Source of the DNA: Methylibium sp.
GTDB taxonomy: Bacteria; Pseudomonadota; Gammaproteobacteria; Burkholderiales; Burkholderiaceae_C
Direction: 5' to 3'
Assembly: GCF_013817345.1 (NCBI RefSeq)
Contig: NZ_JACDCW010000038.1
Coordinates: 1 to 33,163 of the forward strand
DNA: 33,163 nucleotides
This document shows, piece by piece, positions 1 to 8,563 of this stretch; within the stretch, counting starts at the first letter, position 1, and the number at the start of each line of letters is the position of its first letter. The notes under the pieces were generated by a model, which was not told the DNA's origin, made no database searches, and saw only the letters and a program-made list of their open reading frames with translations. The translations under genes were made by a program, and so were the position numbers.

Positions 1-330
1 CCTGTGCGGCGGCGAGCAGCGCAGGGCTCGTGGCTGAGCGCGCAGCGCGCTTCGTCAACTGACTCGTCGCGGCTGTTTGAGCGCAGTGAGCAAAGCGAAC
101 GCAGCGAGTTCCGCGACGCGGCCACGAGACCGAGCAGCGCAGCGCAGTCGGCCCGCAGGGCCGACTGCCGCACTGAAGCGAAGCCCGCCGCGCGCCCGCG
201 GCTTTGCGACCGCACAACATCCGCAAAGCAACAGCAACGCGCGCTGAACGTCCGCAACGGGCCGGTTCCAGACCCTCCCCGCTTTTTGGCGTTCATTCGT
301 CGCCGAAGGCACAGCGCCATGAACCAATGA
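1..330. repeat. Structured GC-rich intergenic repeat, no convincing gene
   Basis: This stretch holds no gene I can support. Both strands carry open frames, but they are arginine/alanine/serine-rich, lack ribosome-binding sites and match no family I know. The sequence alternates short motifs of the type GCGCAGTGAGC / GCGAACGCAGCGAG. It also contains a perfect 11-bp stem with a GCA loop at 144-168. From memory, blocks of this kind recur between genes in Comamonadaceae chromosomes and are often mis-annotated as small hypothetical proteins. Bases 331-375 show nothing further. That it is a dispersed repeat is inference, since only one copy lies in this window. Confidence 0.5.
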
Positions 331-375
331 ATTGGCCTGCTACTCGCTCACGCCCTTGCTGAAGGAGTCAAAGGT

Positions 376-414
376 AAAACGCGACGAGCCGCAAACCTCG
401 CGGTTCACGGCTCG
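376..414 (-). terminator. Probable Rho-independent terminator of the esterase gene
   Basis: On the minus strand, 30 bases past the esterase stop, a 7-bp stem (385-391 with 408-414) encloses a 2x2 internal loop, a further 4-bp stem and a GCGA (GNRA-type) tetraloop. A short T-run (A-run 376-379 on the plus strand) follows after 5 bases. The gap before the T-run makes it less than ideal. Confidence 0.5.
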
Positions 415-444
415 AATCGAGCTGCGGCAATCAGGCGCCGCGCA

Positions 445-1602
445 TCATCGGCCGAACGACTCGCGCAGCCGTTCGCCAGCGTACTCCTGCGCGTCCTCGG
501 CATCGTCGACCACGGCGGCCATGCCGAAGAACTCGTGCGTCGTGCCTTCGTAGACTTTGCGTTCGACCTCCACGCCGGCCTTTTCGAGCGCGTCCTCGAG
601 CAGCTCGCCGTCGGTTCGCAGCGGATCGATCTCGGCGTTGATGATGGTCACGGGCGGCAGGCCCGTCAGCTTGGCGTTGACGAGGTCGACGCGCGGGCTG
701 CTCTTGTCGGCCGGCTTGGCGAAGGTCTTCTCAACGAACCACGCGATCATCGGTTTGTTCAGCGGCTTCGCCTGGGCACTGTCGACATACGAGTCGGTCG
801 ACAGGTTGCCGGTCTGCGCTACCGGGTAGACCGCGAGCACGTGCACCGGCGGCGTCACGCCCGCATCGATGGCGGCGATGGCGGTGGACACGGCCAGGTT
901 GCCGCCGGCGCTCTCTCCCGCCAGCGCCAGCCTCTTCGGGTCGCCCTTGATCTGCGAGGCGTTCTGCGCAACCCATTTATAGGCGGCCAGCGCGTCGTCC
1001 CACGCGGCCGGAAACTTGGCCTCGGGCGCACGCCGGTAATCGACCGATACCACGACCGCCTTGGCCTCGGCCGACAAGCCGCGCGCTCCGGCGTCGTAGA
1101 CCTCCTTGTCGGCGATGACCCAGCCACCGCCGTGGTAGTACACGATCACGGGGAACGGCCCGTTGCCCTTCGGCGTGTACACGCGCACGGGCAGCGCGCC
1201 GGCGGGGCCGGGGATCGTGCGGTCGATGCTGGTCACGCCCGGCACAGCCTCGCCCGGCTCGACCGGCTTGCCTTCCTTCTTGGCCACGGCCATGGCGGCA
1301 TCGGCCGGCGTCGGCTGCTTGCGGGCCTGCTCCGCGCTGAGGGTTTCGATCGGCTTGCCGTTCATGCCGGCCAGGGTGTCGAGCACCTGCTGCATGCCGC
1401 TGTCGGCGTCGTACTTCGTGCCGGTCTCGGACGACGCAGCAGGCCGCTGGTCGGCGGCCGTTTGAGCACGTGCATCTTGAGCAGCGATCCAGCCGGCGCC
1501 GGTCAACGCAAGTGCGGCGGCGAGCGCCAGTCGGCGTGGGGCAGCGCCGGGAAGCGCCTTCAGGGATGCGGGCCGGGCGGGGGTGATGCGTCGTGTCTTC
1601 AT
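445..1602 (-). CDS. Exported alpha/beta hydrolase, HSL-type carboxylesterase/lipase
   Basis: Predicted esterase of the hormone-sensitive-lipase family, 385 residues. The oxyanion-hole motif HGGGW lies near residue 153 and the nucleophile motif GESAGG near residue 227. The acid is probably the Asp of EIDPLR and the base the His of GTTHEF near the C-terminus. The N-terminus has arginines (APRR) followed by a hydrophobic Leu/Ala stretch ending near ARAQ, so it is probably secreted to the periplasm; a Tat route is possible but not shown. I chose the ATG at 1602 because the frame continues upstream to 1692 only through non-hydrophobic sequence and the signal peptide then begins properly. It is a separate unit: a hairpin lies on each side. 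Substrate cannot be read from sequence; short-chain acyl esters are usual for the family. Confidence 0.88.
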   Translation of the reverse strand: MKTRRITPARPASLKALPGAAPRRLALAAALALTGAGWIAAQDARAQTAADQRPAASSETGTKYDADSGMQQVLDTLAGMNGKPIETLSAEQARKQPTPADAAMAVAKKEGKPVEPGEAVPGVTSIDRTIPGPAGALPVRVYTPKGNGPFPVIVYYHGGGWVIADKEVYDAGARGLSAEAKAVVVSVDYRRAPEAKFPAAWDDALAAYKWVAQNASQIKGDPKRLALAGESAGGNLAVSTAIAAIDAGVTPPVHVLAVYPVAQTGNLSTDSYVDSAQAKPLNKPMIAWFVEKTFAKPADKSSPRVDLVNAKLTGLPPVTIINAEIDPLRTDGELLEDALEKAGVEVERKVYEGTTHEFFGMAAVVDDAEDAQEYAGERLRESFGR

Positions 1603-1627
1603 CGAAGTTTTCCGTGGGTTGAATGAG

Positions 1628-1661
1628 AAATGGCTTGCCTCGTGTAAGGCGAGGCAAGCCA
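1628..1661 (-). terminator. Hairpin terminator after the methyltransferase gene
   Basis: A perfect 12-bp inverted repeat (1631-1642 with 1650-1661, 7-base loop) is followed on the minus strand by TTTCTC. It lies about 50 bases after the methyltransferase stop and just before the esterase start, so it should separate the two genes. The T-run is short. Confidence 0.55.
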
Positions 1662-1709
1662 CGTTCCCGTTCGCCGCGCTTCGCGGCCGCATCGCGCGCC
1701 AGCAGCGTC

Positions 1710-2276
1710 TCAGCGCGCAGCCAGCTTGCCGCCTTCCGGCACGACCCAGAAGTAAACCGTGTGGTGGCCGATCGTTTCCTGCGCCTGCGGCTTCCAGTCG
1801 CCCATGTGGTAGTTGTGCGAGACGATGCGCGTGCCGGGCTTCAACTCCTTGAGCAGCTTGGGCCGCAGCTTCATGTTGATGTCGGGCAGCAGGTAGAGCG
1901 TGACGACGGTGGCGTCACTGATGTCGGTGTCGAAGAAGCTCTGCTGGATGAACTTCACCCGGTCGGTCACGCCGGCGGCCTTGGCGTTCTCGTTGGCCTC
2001 CTTGATGCGCTGCGGATCGATGTCCACGCCCACGCCCTTCGCACCGCTTTGCTTGACGGCCGAAATGACGATGCGCCCGTCGCCCGAGCCGAGGTCGTAG
2101 ATGACGTCCTTGCTGGTCACCTTGGCGTGCTTGAGCATGGCCGCGACCACGTCTTCGGGCGTCGGCACGAAAGGCACGTCCTTGCGCACCTCGGCGTCTT
2201 GCGCGTGCAGGTGAAAGGCCGGGAGGGCGAGCGCCGGCGCGAGCGCCAGCAAACAAAGGAAAGGACGTTTGTGCAT
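1710..2276 (-). CDS. Class I SAM-dependent methyltransferase with signal peptide
   Basis: A 188-residue protein with a Rossmann-type SAM-binding motif I (YDLGSGDGR, about residues 60-68) and the acidic end of strand 2 (GVDIDP) about 24 residues later. The substrate is unknown. The N-terminus is a clear Sec-type signal: Lys-Arg, a hydrophobic run rich in Leu and Ala, then HLHAQD. This is odd because SAM is cytoplasmic. The frame also allows a TTG start at 2294, but the ATG at 2276 has GAGGTGA placed about 7 bases upstream, so I chose it. The start lies 55 bases after the permease stop, so it could be the last gene of a catalase-like/permease/methyltransferase unit. Small exported methyltransferases with this layout are known in Proteobacteria without assigned function. 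Confidence 0.82.
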   Translation of the reverse strand: MHKRPFLCLLALAPALALPAFHLHAQDAEVRKDVPFVPTPEDVVAAMLKHAKVTSKDVIYDLGSGDGRIVISAVKQSGAKGVGVDIDPQRIKEANENAKAAGVTDRVKFIQQSFFDTDISDATVVTLYLLPDINMKLRPKLLKELKPGTRIVSHNYHMGDWKPQAQETIGHHTVYFWVVPEGGKLAAR

Positions 2277-2331
2277 GTCGGTCACCTCGTGCAAGTGGTT
2301 GAGCGGTTAATGAAGGAAGAGCACGCCGCGT

Positions 2332-3795
2332 TCAGCGCCGCTCGGGAACGCTTTGCAGCGCGGCTCCGGTGGCAGCCGCTGGCAGCGCCCGAACGGGACG
2401 CCGCGCCAGCCAGTACACCGGCACGCCGAGCAGCAGTACGGCCACGCCGACCAGCGCGCCGGTGCCGGTGTAGCTCAGGCTGGACCACAGCATGAAGGCA
2501 CTGCTGCCGCAGAACAGCAGCGGTGTGAGCGGATACAGCGGCACGCGAAACGGCCGCTCGCGCTGCGGATCGAGGGCGCGCAAGCGAAAGAGGGCCAGGC
2601 CGCTCAAGAGGAAGAAGAGCCAGAAGACCGGCGCCGTGTACTCCACCATCGTCGAAAAGCCGCTGCGCGCCAGCAAGCCCAGGCCGACCAGCGCCAGCAC
2701 GATGGCCGACTGCAGCAACAGGCCGTTGACGGGCGTATTGGCGCGGCCGTGCCATCGACCGAGGCGGCCGAACAGTGGGAAATCGCGGCCGAGCGCGTAG
2801 TTACAACGCGCGCCGGTGATCATGGTGGCGTTGATCGAGGTGAGCGCCGACACCGCCACGATGAGGCTCACCAGCACCGCGCCGCGCTCGCCCAGCGCCT
2901 GGCGCATCAGGTCGGCGGCGACTGCTTCCGAGGCGGCCATGCCCGACAGGCCGAGCACGTGCAGGTAGGCCCAGTTCACCACCAGGTACAGCGCGGTGAT
3001 GAGCACGATGCCGATGACCAGCGCACGGGCAATGCCCGAGCGCGAGCCGCGCATCTCGCCCGACACGTAGGCCGATTCGTTCCAGCCGCCATAGGTGAGC
3101 AGCACGAACACCATCGCCAGGCCGAGCGTGGTGGTCGGCGCGGGGGCGCCGGGCTCGGGCACCGGCAGCGGCGTGGGCGTGGCAAAGCTCAAACCGACGA
3201 CCGCGATGGCGATCACTCCCAGCACTTCCAGGCTGGTGAACAGGTGCTGCACTCCGGTGCCCTGGCGGATGCCCATCAGGTTGACCGCTGTGAAGGCCAG
3301 CACCGCCAGCACCGCGTAGATCGCCACCGAATACGTGCCGAGCGGCCAGAGCTGCGAAGCGTAGTCGCCGAACACGTAGGCGAGCAGCGCGATCGAGCCG
3401 GTGTGCATGACGGTCATGCGCGCCCAGGCGAACAGGAAGGACGGCCCGCTGCCGAAAGCCCGCTTGAGGTAGTGGTAGTCGCCGCCGGTGCTCGGGTAGG
3501 TGCTGGCCAGCTCGGCATAGCACAGCGCGCCGATCAGCGCGATGGCCCCGCCCGCCAACCACAGGCCCAGCATCAGCGCGCCACTGTCCACGTTCGCCGC
3601 CACCAGCGAGGGCGCCTTGAAGATGCCTGCGCCGATGACCAGGCCGATGGTGACGATCACCGCGTCGGTGACCGAGAGCGTGGCTACGGGCTCTGCGTCG
3701 CGCGGCCCTCCCCGTGCTGAACCGCCGGGCCCGGCCCCGCCGCCGCCCGACTCGCGGCCCGGCACATCGATACGACCGCTTTCGCGCGCCTTCAT
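2332..3795 (-). CDS. APC-family amino acid permease
   Basis: A 487-residue inner-membrane transporter with about 12 hydrophobic segments. The first carries the APC hallmark GLVIGAGIFKAPS (about residues 50-63), which contributes to the substrate site, and YAELASTYPSTGGDYHYL (about 92-110) is also typical. Family members exchange or import amino acids or polyamines by proton coupling; specificity is not evident. The first 35 or so residues are a Gly/Arg/Pro-rich cytoplasmic tail, longer than usual. The ATG at 3795 starts six bases after the stop of the catalase-like gene, so the two are almost certainly co-transcribed. What the permease has to do with the haem protein is not known. Confidence 0.9.
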   Translation of the reverse strand: MKARESGRIDVPGRESGGGGAGPGGSARGGPRDAEPVATLSVTDAVIVTIGLVIGAGIFKAPSLVAANVDSGALMLGLWLAGGAIALIGALCYAELASTYPSTGGDYHYLKRAFGSGPSFLFAWARMTVMHTGSIALLAYVFGDYASQLWPLGTYSVAIYAVLAVLAFTAVNLMGIRQGTGVQHLFTSLEVLGVIAIAVVGLSFATPTPLPVPEPGAPAPTTTLGLAMVFVLLTYGGWNESAYVSGEMRGSRSGIARALVIGIVLITALYLVVNWAYLHVLGLSGMAASEAVAADLMRQALGERGAVLVSLIVAVSALTSINATMITGARCNYALGRDFPLFGRLGRWHGRANTPVNGLLLQSAIVLALVGLGLLARSGFSTMVEYTAPVFWLFFLLSGLALFRLRALDPQRERPFRVPLYPLTPLLFCGSSAFMLWSSLSYTGTGALVGVAVLLLGVPVYWLARRPVRALPAAATGAALQSVPERR

Positions 3796-3801
3796 GCGCG
3801 C

Positions 3802-4908
3802 CTAACCAGGCAAGTTTTCCAGCACGCGGGGCTCGTCCACCGGCTGCTGGTTGCGGCTTTCGCGGAAGGCGCGTGCCGCCTCGTAGGCGGCCTTGCGCAC
3901 GCGCATGACCGAGCCGATCGGCCGGTGCGCCGCCAAGCCGTGCCAGGGGCTGAAGGACATGCGGTCGTCCACCGCATCGGCGCGCGCCGCAGTCCACGAA
4001 GGCTGCGCCGCCACGCGGATGCGTGCCACGGCGACGTAAGGGCTGCGCTCCTCGGGCCACACGACCTTGGCGTCCTCGATGGGCATTTCCTCCAGATTCG
4101 TGCACAGCTGCACGCGCAATTCCCACGTGCCGCCGCGCCGCGCAAAGTGCTCGGCCACGGCCTCGCGCAGGCCGTTGGGCATGCCGTCGATATCGACCGC
4201 CTTCTTCGTCAGCACGGTGAGCTCGGGCGCAATCGGCGCCACCGCCACCTTGGCCATGTACTCGCCCCACAGCACCGGCACCTGGCTGTAATACGTTTCG
4301 CCGAGCGGGTGGGTTTCGGGGTGGCCGCCCATGCTCATGATGGTGGGGCTCTGCCCGCCTGCGCTCTCGATCACCTTCTCCACGCCCTGCAGCACGGAGG
4401 ACAAGACCTTCTTCAGGCCCGGCGCCTTGTCGGTGGTGGCCGCCAGCAGCTTAAGGCTCTTGAGGAAGCTCTTGGCATCGCTCTTGAGAAAGGCCGGCGC
4501 GTTGACGAGCACGAAGTCCTGCGTGTTGTGACCCTCGGAGCCATGCAGGCGTTCCCCCTGCACACCCACCACTTTGATGGCAAGGCCGCGCGGGGTGGAA
4601 ACGTTGTCGTCGAGGATGTCCCCCGGAATGGTCGACAGCCGCATGACCACCGGATAGCGCCCCGGCTTCGCAGCCAACCCCTGCGCCAAGTGCGGCGGCA
4701 AGCCGACGAGCACCTCGAGTTCGCCCTGCAGGAGGGCATGACTCTTGGCATGCACGCTGCGCAGCGCATGGCCACCGTCCTCGAAGGTCTTCTCCTGAAT
4801 CTTGCGCATGGTTTCGACCAACGCGCGGGTGGTCTCGGCCTCGTCGGGCTCGGGCCTTTCGAACACGGGTTCATAGCGCACGGGAACGGCGGGGGGACGG
4901 CTCGACAT
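3802..4908 (-). CDS. Catalase-like haem protein (small catalase-related family)
   Basis: A 368-residue member of the catalase superfamily lacking the extra domains of large catalases. Visible signatures are the distal His in SVHAKSH (about residue 53), the conserved block FSTVAGE-equivalent RLSTIPGDI, PRGLAIKVVGV, the HNTQDFVLVN segment holding the distal Asn, and a proximal R-x3-Y haem-ligand motif (RKAAY) near the C-terminus. Relatives include SrpA-type catalases and catalase-related peroxygenases/allene oxide synthases, so lipid hydroperoxide or H2O2 turnover are both possible. The frame is open to 5046, but the ATG at 4908 has GGAG about 9 bases upstream and the preceding residues look random. 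It has no signal peptide. It heads a unit with the permease and is divergent from the molybdoenzyme gene. Confidence 0.85.
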   Translation of the reverse strand: MSSRPPAVPVRYEPVFERPEPDEAETTRALVETMRKIQEKTFEDGGHALRSVHAKSHALLQGELEVLVGLPPHLAQGLAAKPGRYPVVMRLSTIPGDILDDNVSTPRGLAIKVVGVQGERLHGSEGHNTQDFVLVNAPAFLKSDAKSFLKSLKLLAATTDKAPGLKKVLSSVLQGVEKVIESAGGQSPTIMSMGGHPETHPLGETYYSQVPVLWGEYMAKVAVAPIAPELTVLTKKAVDIDGMPNGLREAVAEHFARRGGTWELRVQLCTNLEEMPIEDAKVVWPEERSPYVAVARIRVAAQPSWTAARADAVDDRMSFSPWHGLAAHRPIGSVMRVRKAAYEAARAFRESRNQQPVDEPRVLENLPG

Positions 4909-5166
4909 CGCGAGGACTCCTTCGAAACGGTTCGCCGCACCAGCAAGCGCCGCGCCTGCTTGTGCTCCGGCCAAGGCAGCGCCGGTGGGCGCGTTCCTTG
5001 CCCACCGAGCAAGGTCGACCGAAGGCGGCTGCAACCGACGTGCCATCGAGTCACGACCTTCGACACACGAGAGCTGACCGCACGCCAGCGTTCACAGATG
5101 CAAGCGAATGTTCTGGCTTTCGCGCCAAGCCGCAAATGCCCTGAAGTACCGAGGAAAGATTGCCGC

Positions 5167-7533
5167 ATGGCTGACCACCGAGACGATCCACCGCCGCAGC
5201 GCGGCACGCAGGCCGAAACCGAGATCGAAACCTACCGCGGCCCGTCGGGCGGATGGGGGTCGCTGTCTTCCGTGACCGACATCCTGCTGCGCGAGCAGAT
5301 CGCCGTCGAAGGCGGCCGCGTGCTCCTGCACCAGAACAAACCCGAGGGCTTCGCCTGCGTGAGCTGCGCCTGGGCCAAGCTGCCGCATCCCAAGCCCTTC
5401 GAGTTCTGCGAGAACGGCGCGAAGGCCACGGCCTGGGAGCTGACCCGCAAGCGCGTCGATCCCGGCTTCTTCGCGCGGCACAGCCTGGCCGAACTGGAAA
5501 CGTGGTCCGATCACGAGCTGGAAGCGGCAGGGCGCCTCACTCACCCGATGCGCTGGGACGGCACAACCGACCGCTACGTCGAGGTGACGTGGCAATCGGC
5601 TTTCGAGTAGATCGGCCGCGAGCTGCGCAAGCTGGCGCCGGAGTCGGTGGTGTTCTACACGTCCGGGCGCGCCTCGCTCGAGGCCTCGTACATGTGGCAG
5701 TTGTTCGCGCGCCTGTACGGCACGAACCACCTGCCCGATTCGTCGAACATGTGCCACGAGAGCAGCTCCGTGGCACTGCCGAAGAGCATCGGCTCGTCGG
5801 TCGGCACCATCTTCCTCGACGACTTCGAGCACACCGACTGCATCTTCTACCTCGGCCAGAACGTCGGCACCTCGAGCCCGCGCATGCTGCATCAACTGCA
5901 GAGCGTGGCCGAGCGCGGTGTGCCGATCGCCGTGTTCAACCCGCTCAAGGAGCGCGGGCTCGAACGCTTCACCGATCCGCAGTCCCCCACCGAGATGCTG
6001 AGCGGCAGCGAAACGCGCATCGCCTCGCACTACTACCAGCTGAAGAACGGCGGCGACATCGCCGCGCTCTTCGGCGTGGCCAAGGCGTTGATCGAGGCCG
6101 ATGACGCGGCGCAGGCGCAAGGCGGCGCACGGGTGCTCGACGCCGAATTCATAGACCAGCACACGCAGGGCTTCGAAGCCTTTGCCGAAGCGGCGCGCGG
6201 GCACGAGTGGATCGCGCTCGAACGCCACAGTGGCCTGTCGCGCACCGAGATGGAAGAAGCCGCGCGCCTGTACGCCAAGGCCGAGCGCGTGATGGCTGTC
6301 TACGGCATGGGCCTCACCCAGCACCGCGCCGGCGTGGACAACGTGGCGATGGTGTGCAACCTGATGCTGCTGCGCGGCAACATCGGCAAGCCCGGCGCGG
6401 GCATCTGCCCGGTGCGCGGCCACTCCAACGTGCAGGGCCAGCGCACGGTGGGCATCACCGAAAAGCCCGAACTGGCGCCGCTCGACAAGCTGGCCGAGCA
6501 GTACGGCTTCGCGCCGCCGCGCTGGAAGGGGCACGGCACCACGGACGCATGCGAGGGCGTGCTGAGCGGCGAGGTCAAGGGCTTTCTCGGGCTGGGCGGC
6601 AACTTCATCCGCGCGGTGCCGGAGACGGCCGCGATGGAGGAGGCCTGGCGACGCCTGCCGCTGACCGTGCAGGTCGCCACCAAGCTCAACCGCAACCACG
6701 TCATCCACGGCAGGGTCGCGTACCTGCTGCCCTGCCTGGGCCGCATCGAGATCGACGAGCAGCGCGGCGGCCCGCAGGCGGTGTCGGTGGAAGACAGCCT
6801 GGCGCACATCCACGGCTCGCGCGGACAGACGGCGCCGGCCAGCCCGCATCTGCGCTCCGAGCCGCGCATCGTGGCCGAGCTGGCCAAGGCCACGCTGGCA
6901 CCGAACGAGCATGTCGATTGGGACGCCTGGGCCGGCGACTATTCGAAGGTGCGGCTGGCCATCGCCGAGACGTATCCGGAGATATTCCGTGACCACATGG
7001 CCGAGCCCTACGAGCGCGCGATGTGGCGGCCCGGCGGCTTCGCGCGGCCCATTCCCGCGCGGCTGCGCCAATGGGAAACGGAGAGCGGCAAGGCGCAGTT
7101 CATCGTGCCGGCGGGTCTGTTCGCCGGCATCGAGCCGGAGGAGGCCGACCGCGCCGAGGTGCTGCAGCTCATGACCCTGCGCTCGAACGACCAATTCAAC
7201 ACCAGCATCTACGGCCTGCACGACCGCTTCCGCGGCGTGAAGGGCACGCGCCGCGTGGTGTTCATGAACCGCGGCGACATCGCCCGCTTGGGCCTGGCCG
7301 ACGGCGAGACGGTCAGCCTGGCGACCGCCGTGGACGACGGCGTAAAGCGCGAAGTGCACGGCATGCGCGTGACCGCCTACGACATTCCGCCCGGCTGCTG
7401 CGGCGCCTACTACCCCGAGTGCAACCCGCTCATTCCCTTGTGGCACCGCGCCGAGGATTCCAAGGTGCCGGGCTTCAAGGCTACGCCGGTGAGAGTGCGG
7501 CGCGAAAGCGCTGCGGCTCAGGGGCCGGCATGA
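5167..7533 (+). pseudogene. FdhF/YdeP-family molybdopterin oxidoreductase interrupted by an in-frame TAG
   Basis: The intact frame would encode 788 residues, the usual size of YdeP-type (TIGR01701) molybdopterin oxidoreductases, which resemble formate dehydrogenase H but whose electron donor is mostly unknown. It starts at ATG 5167 with GAGGAAAG eight bases upstream. An Fe-S cluster is suggested by Cys64, Cys67 and Cys81. Cys196 in NMCHESSS aligns with the Mo-ligand selenocysteine/cysteine of FDH-H. Codon 148 is TAG (5608-5610); before it reads QSAFE and after it IGRELRKL, in the same frame, as in intact homologues. The remaining 640 codons are open. One substitution from GAG or CAG explains it: recent pseudogene, base-call error, or suppressed amber. 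Reinitiation downstream (GTG 5647) would give a protein without the N-terminal cluster. fdhD follows, as expected for this enzyme type. Confidence 0.85.
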
Positions 7534-7630
7534 GCGGCCCGCCCTCTCGCGGGTGCAATACCGAAGCGGCGCATTCCCCAACGAGCAGTGCGGTGCCGAA
7601 CGCTGAAGCCGGCATGGCGGCATCGATGCG

Positions 7631-8563
7631 ATGAGCGCCGAACTGCACGGCAGCATCGCCTCGCCGCTGGTTTGCCTGCCGCGGCTGCGCTCGCAGGACG
7701 GCGGCGCGTTGGTCGCTGATCAGCGAACCGTGCCCGAGGAAACCGCCATCGCCTTCGTGTACGACGGCGCGCCGCACGCGGTGATGATGGCCACGCCGGC
7801 CGATCTGGAAGACTTCGCGCTCGGCTTCAGCTTGTCGGAGGCGGTGATCGACGTGCCGGCGCAGATCGCCGCGTTGGAGATCTGCCCGACGCCGCTCGGC
7901 ATCGAGCTGCGCATGCAGCTCGCCGCCCGCAGCGACAAGGCCTGCACCAAGCGCCACCGCCTCACCGGCCCGAGCGGCTGCGGCCTGTGCGGCGTGGAAA
8001 CGCTGGACGCGGCATCCAAGCCGGTGCGCTGGCTGCGCGACGAGGGCGCGCGCTGGCGCTGTTCGCCCGACGACATCGCGCAGGCGATGCAGGCACTCGG
8101 CGACGCGCAGGCACTCAACCGCGAGGCGCGGGCCCTGCATGCCGCCGGCTTCTGGCGCCCGGGCGCCGGACTGGTGGCATTGCGCGAGGACGTGGGCCGC
8201 CACAACGCGCTGGACAAGCTGGCCGGCGCCCTTGCACAACGACGCACGGCTGGCGCGAGCGGCATGGTCCTGCTCACCAGCCGCATCTCGGTGGAGCTGG
8301 TGCAGAAAACCGCCCGCCTGGGCGCGCCGATGATCGCCGCGGTTTCGGCGCCGACCGCCCTGGCGGTGCGCACGGCGCACGCTTGCGGCATCACGCTGGT
8401 GGCACTGGCGCGCGGCCGCGATTTCGAGGTCTACAGCCACGCGGACCGGATCGATGACGACCCCGCTGGAGCGACCCGGGAACGGCGCTTGCCCATCACA
8501 GGTTCAACCGAACGCCCAAGCGGTTCGGCCCCTTTTCCATCTTGCTCAGGAGCATCGCAATGA
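7631..8563 (+). CDS. Formate dehydrogenase accessory sulfurtransferase FdhD
   Basis: FdhD passes sulfur from the IscS cysteine desulfurase to the bis-MGD molybdenum cofactor so that formate-dehydrogenase-type enzymes become active. The 310-residue protein has the functional CxxC pair (Cys117 and Cys120 in GCGLCG) and the family block EDVGRHNALDKL. The cytoplasmic core ends around FEVYSHADRI; about 36 further residues (Pro/Ser/Arg-rich) form an unusual tail that runs over the ribosome-binding site of the next gene. Its TGA overlaps the next ATG (ATGA at 8560-8563). The start at 7631 has no good Shine-Dalgarno; it lies in an ATGA overlap with a 34-codon frame beginning at the oxidoreductase stop, so translational coupling is possible. 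Its probable client is the adjacent molybdoenzyme. Confidence 0.92.
   Translation: MSAELHGSIASPLVCLPRLRSQDGGALVADQRTVPEETAIAFVYDGAPHAVMMATPADLEDFALGFSLSEAVIDVPAQIAALEICPTPLGIELRMQLAARSDKACTKRHRLTGPSGCGLCGVETLDAASKPVRWLRDEGARWRCSPDDIAQAMQALGDAQALNREARALHAAGFWRPGAGLVALREDVGRHNALDKLAGALAQRRTAGASGMVLLTSRISVELVQKTARLGAPMIAAVSAPTALAVRTAHACGITLVALARGRDFEVYSHADRIDDDPAGATRERRLPITGSTERPSGSAPFPSCSGASQ

Noticed and set aside
4-330. Small proteins on either strand at the left edge
   Set aside because: No ribosome sites, composition typical of translated intergenic repeat, no recognisable domain.
331-444. tRNA-like stretch containing GGTTCACGG
   Set aside because: No cloverleaf can be drawn; the pairing is explained by the terminator hairpin.
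3802-4908. Loss of the proximal haem Tyr in the catalase-like protein
   Set aside because: The usual FSYxDTxxxR motif is absent, but an R-x3-Y motif (RKAAY) is present where small catalase-related proteins have it.
5608-5610. Recoding of the stop as selenocysteine
   Set aside because: Selenocysteine uses UGA, not UAG, and the Mo-ligand position of this family is the normal Cys196 codon further downstream.
5092-7656. Minus-strand 854-codon frame opposite the oxidoreductase
   Set aside because: No motif, low-complexity His/Arg/Ala composition, and the plus strand carries the conserved protein; an antisense shadow.
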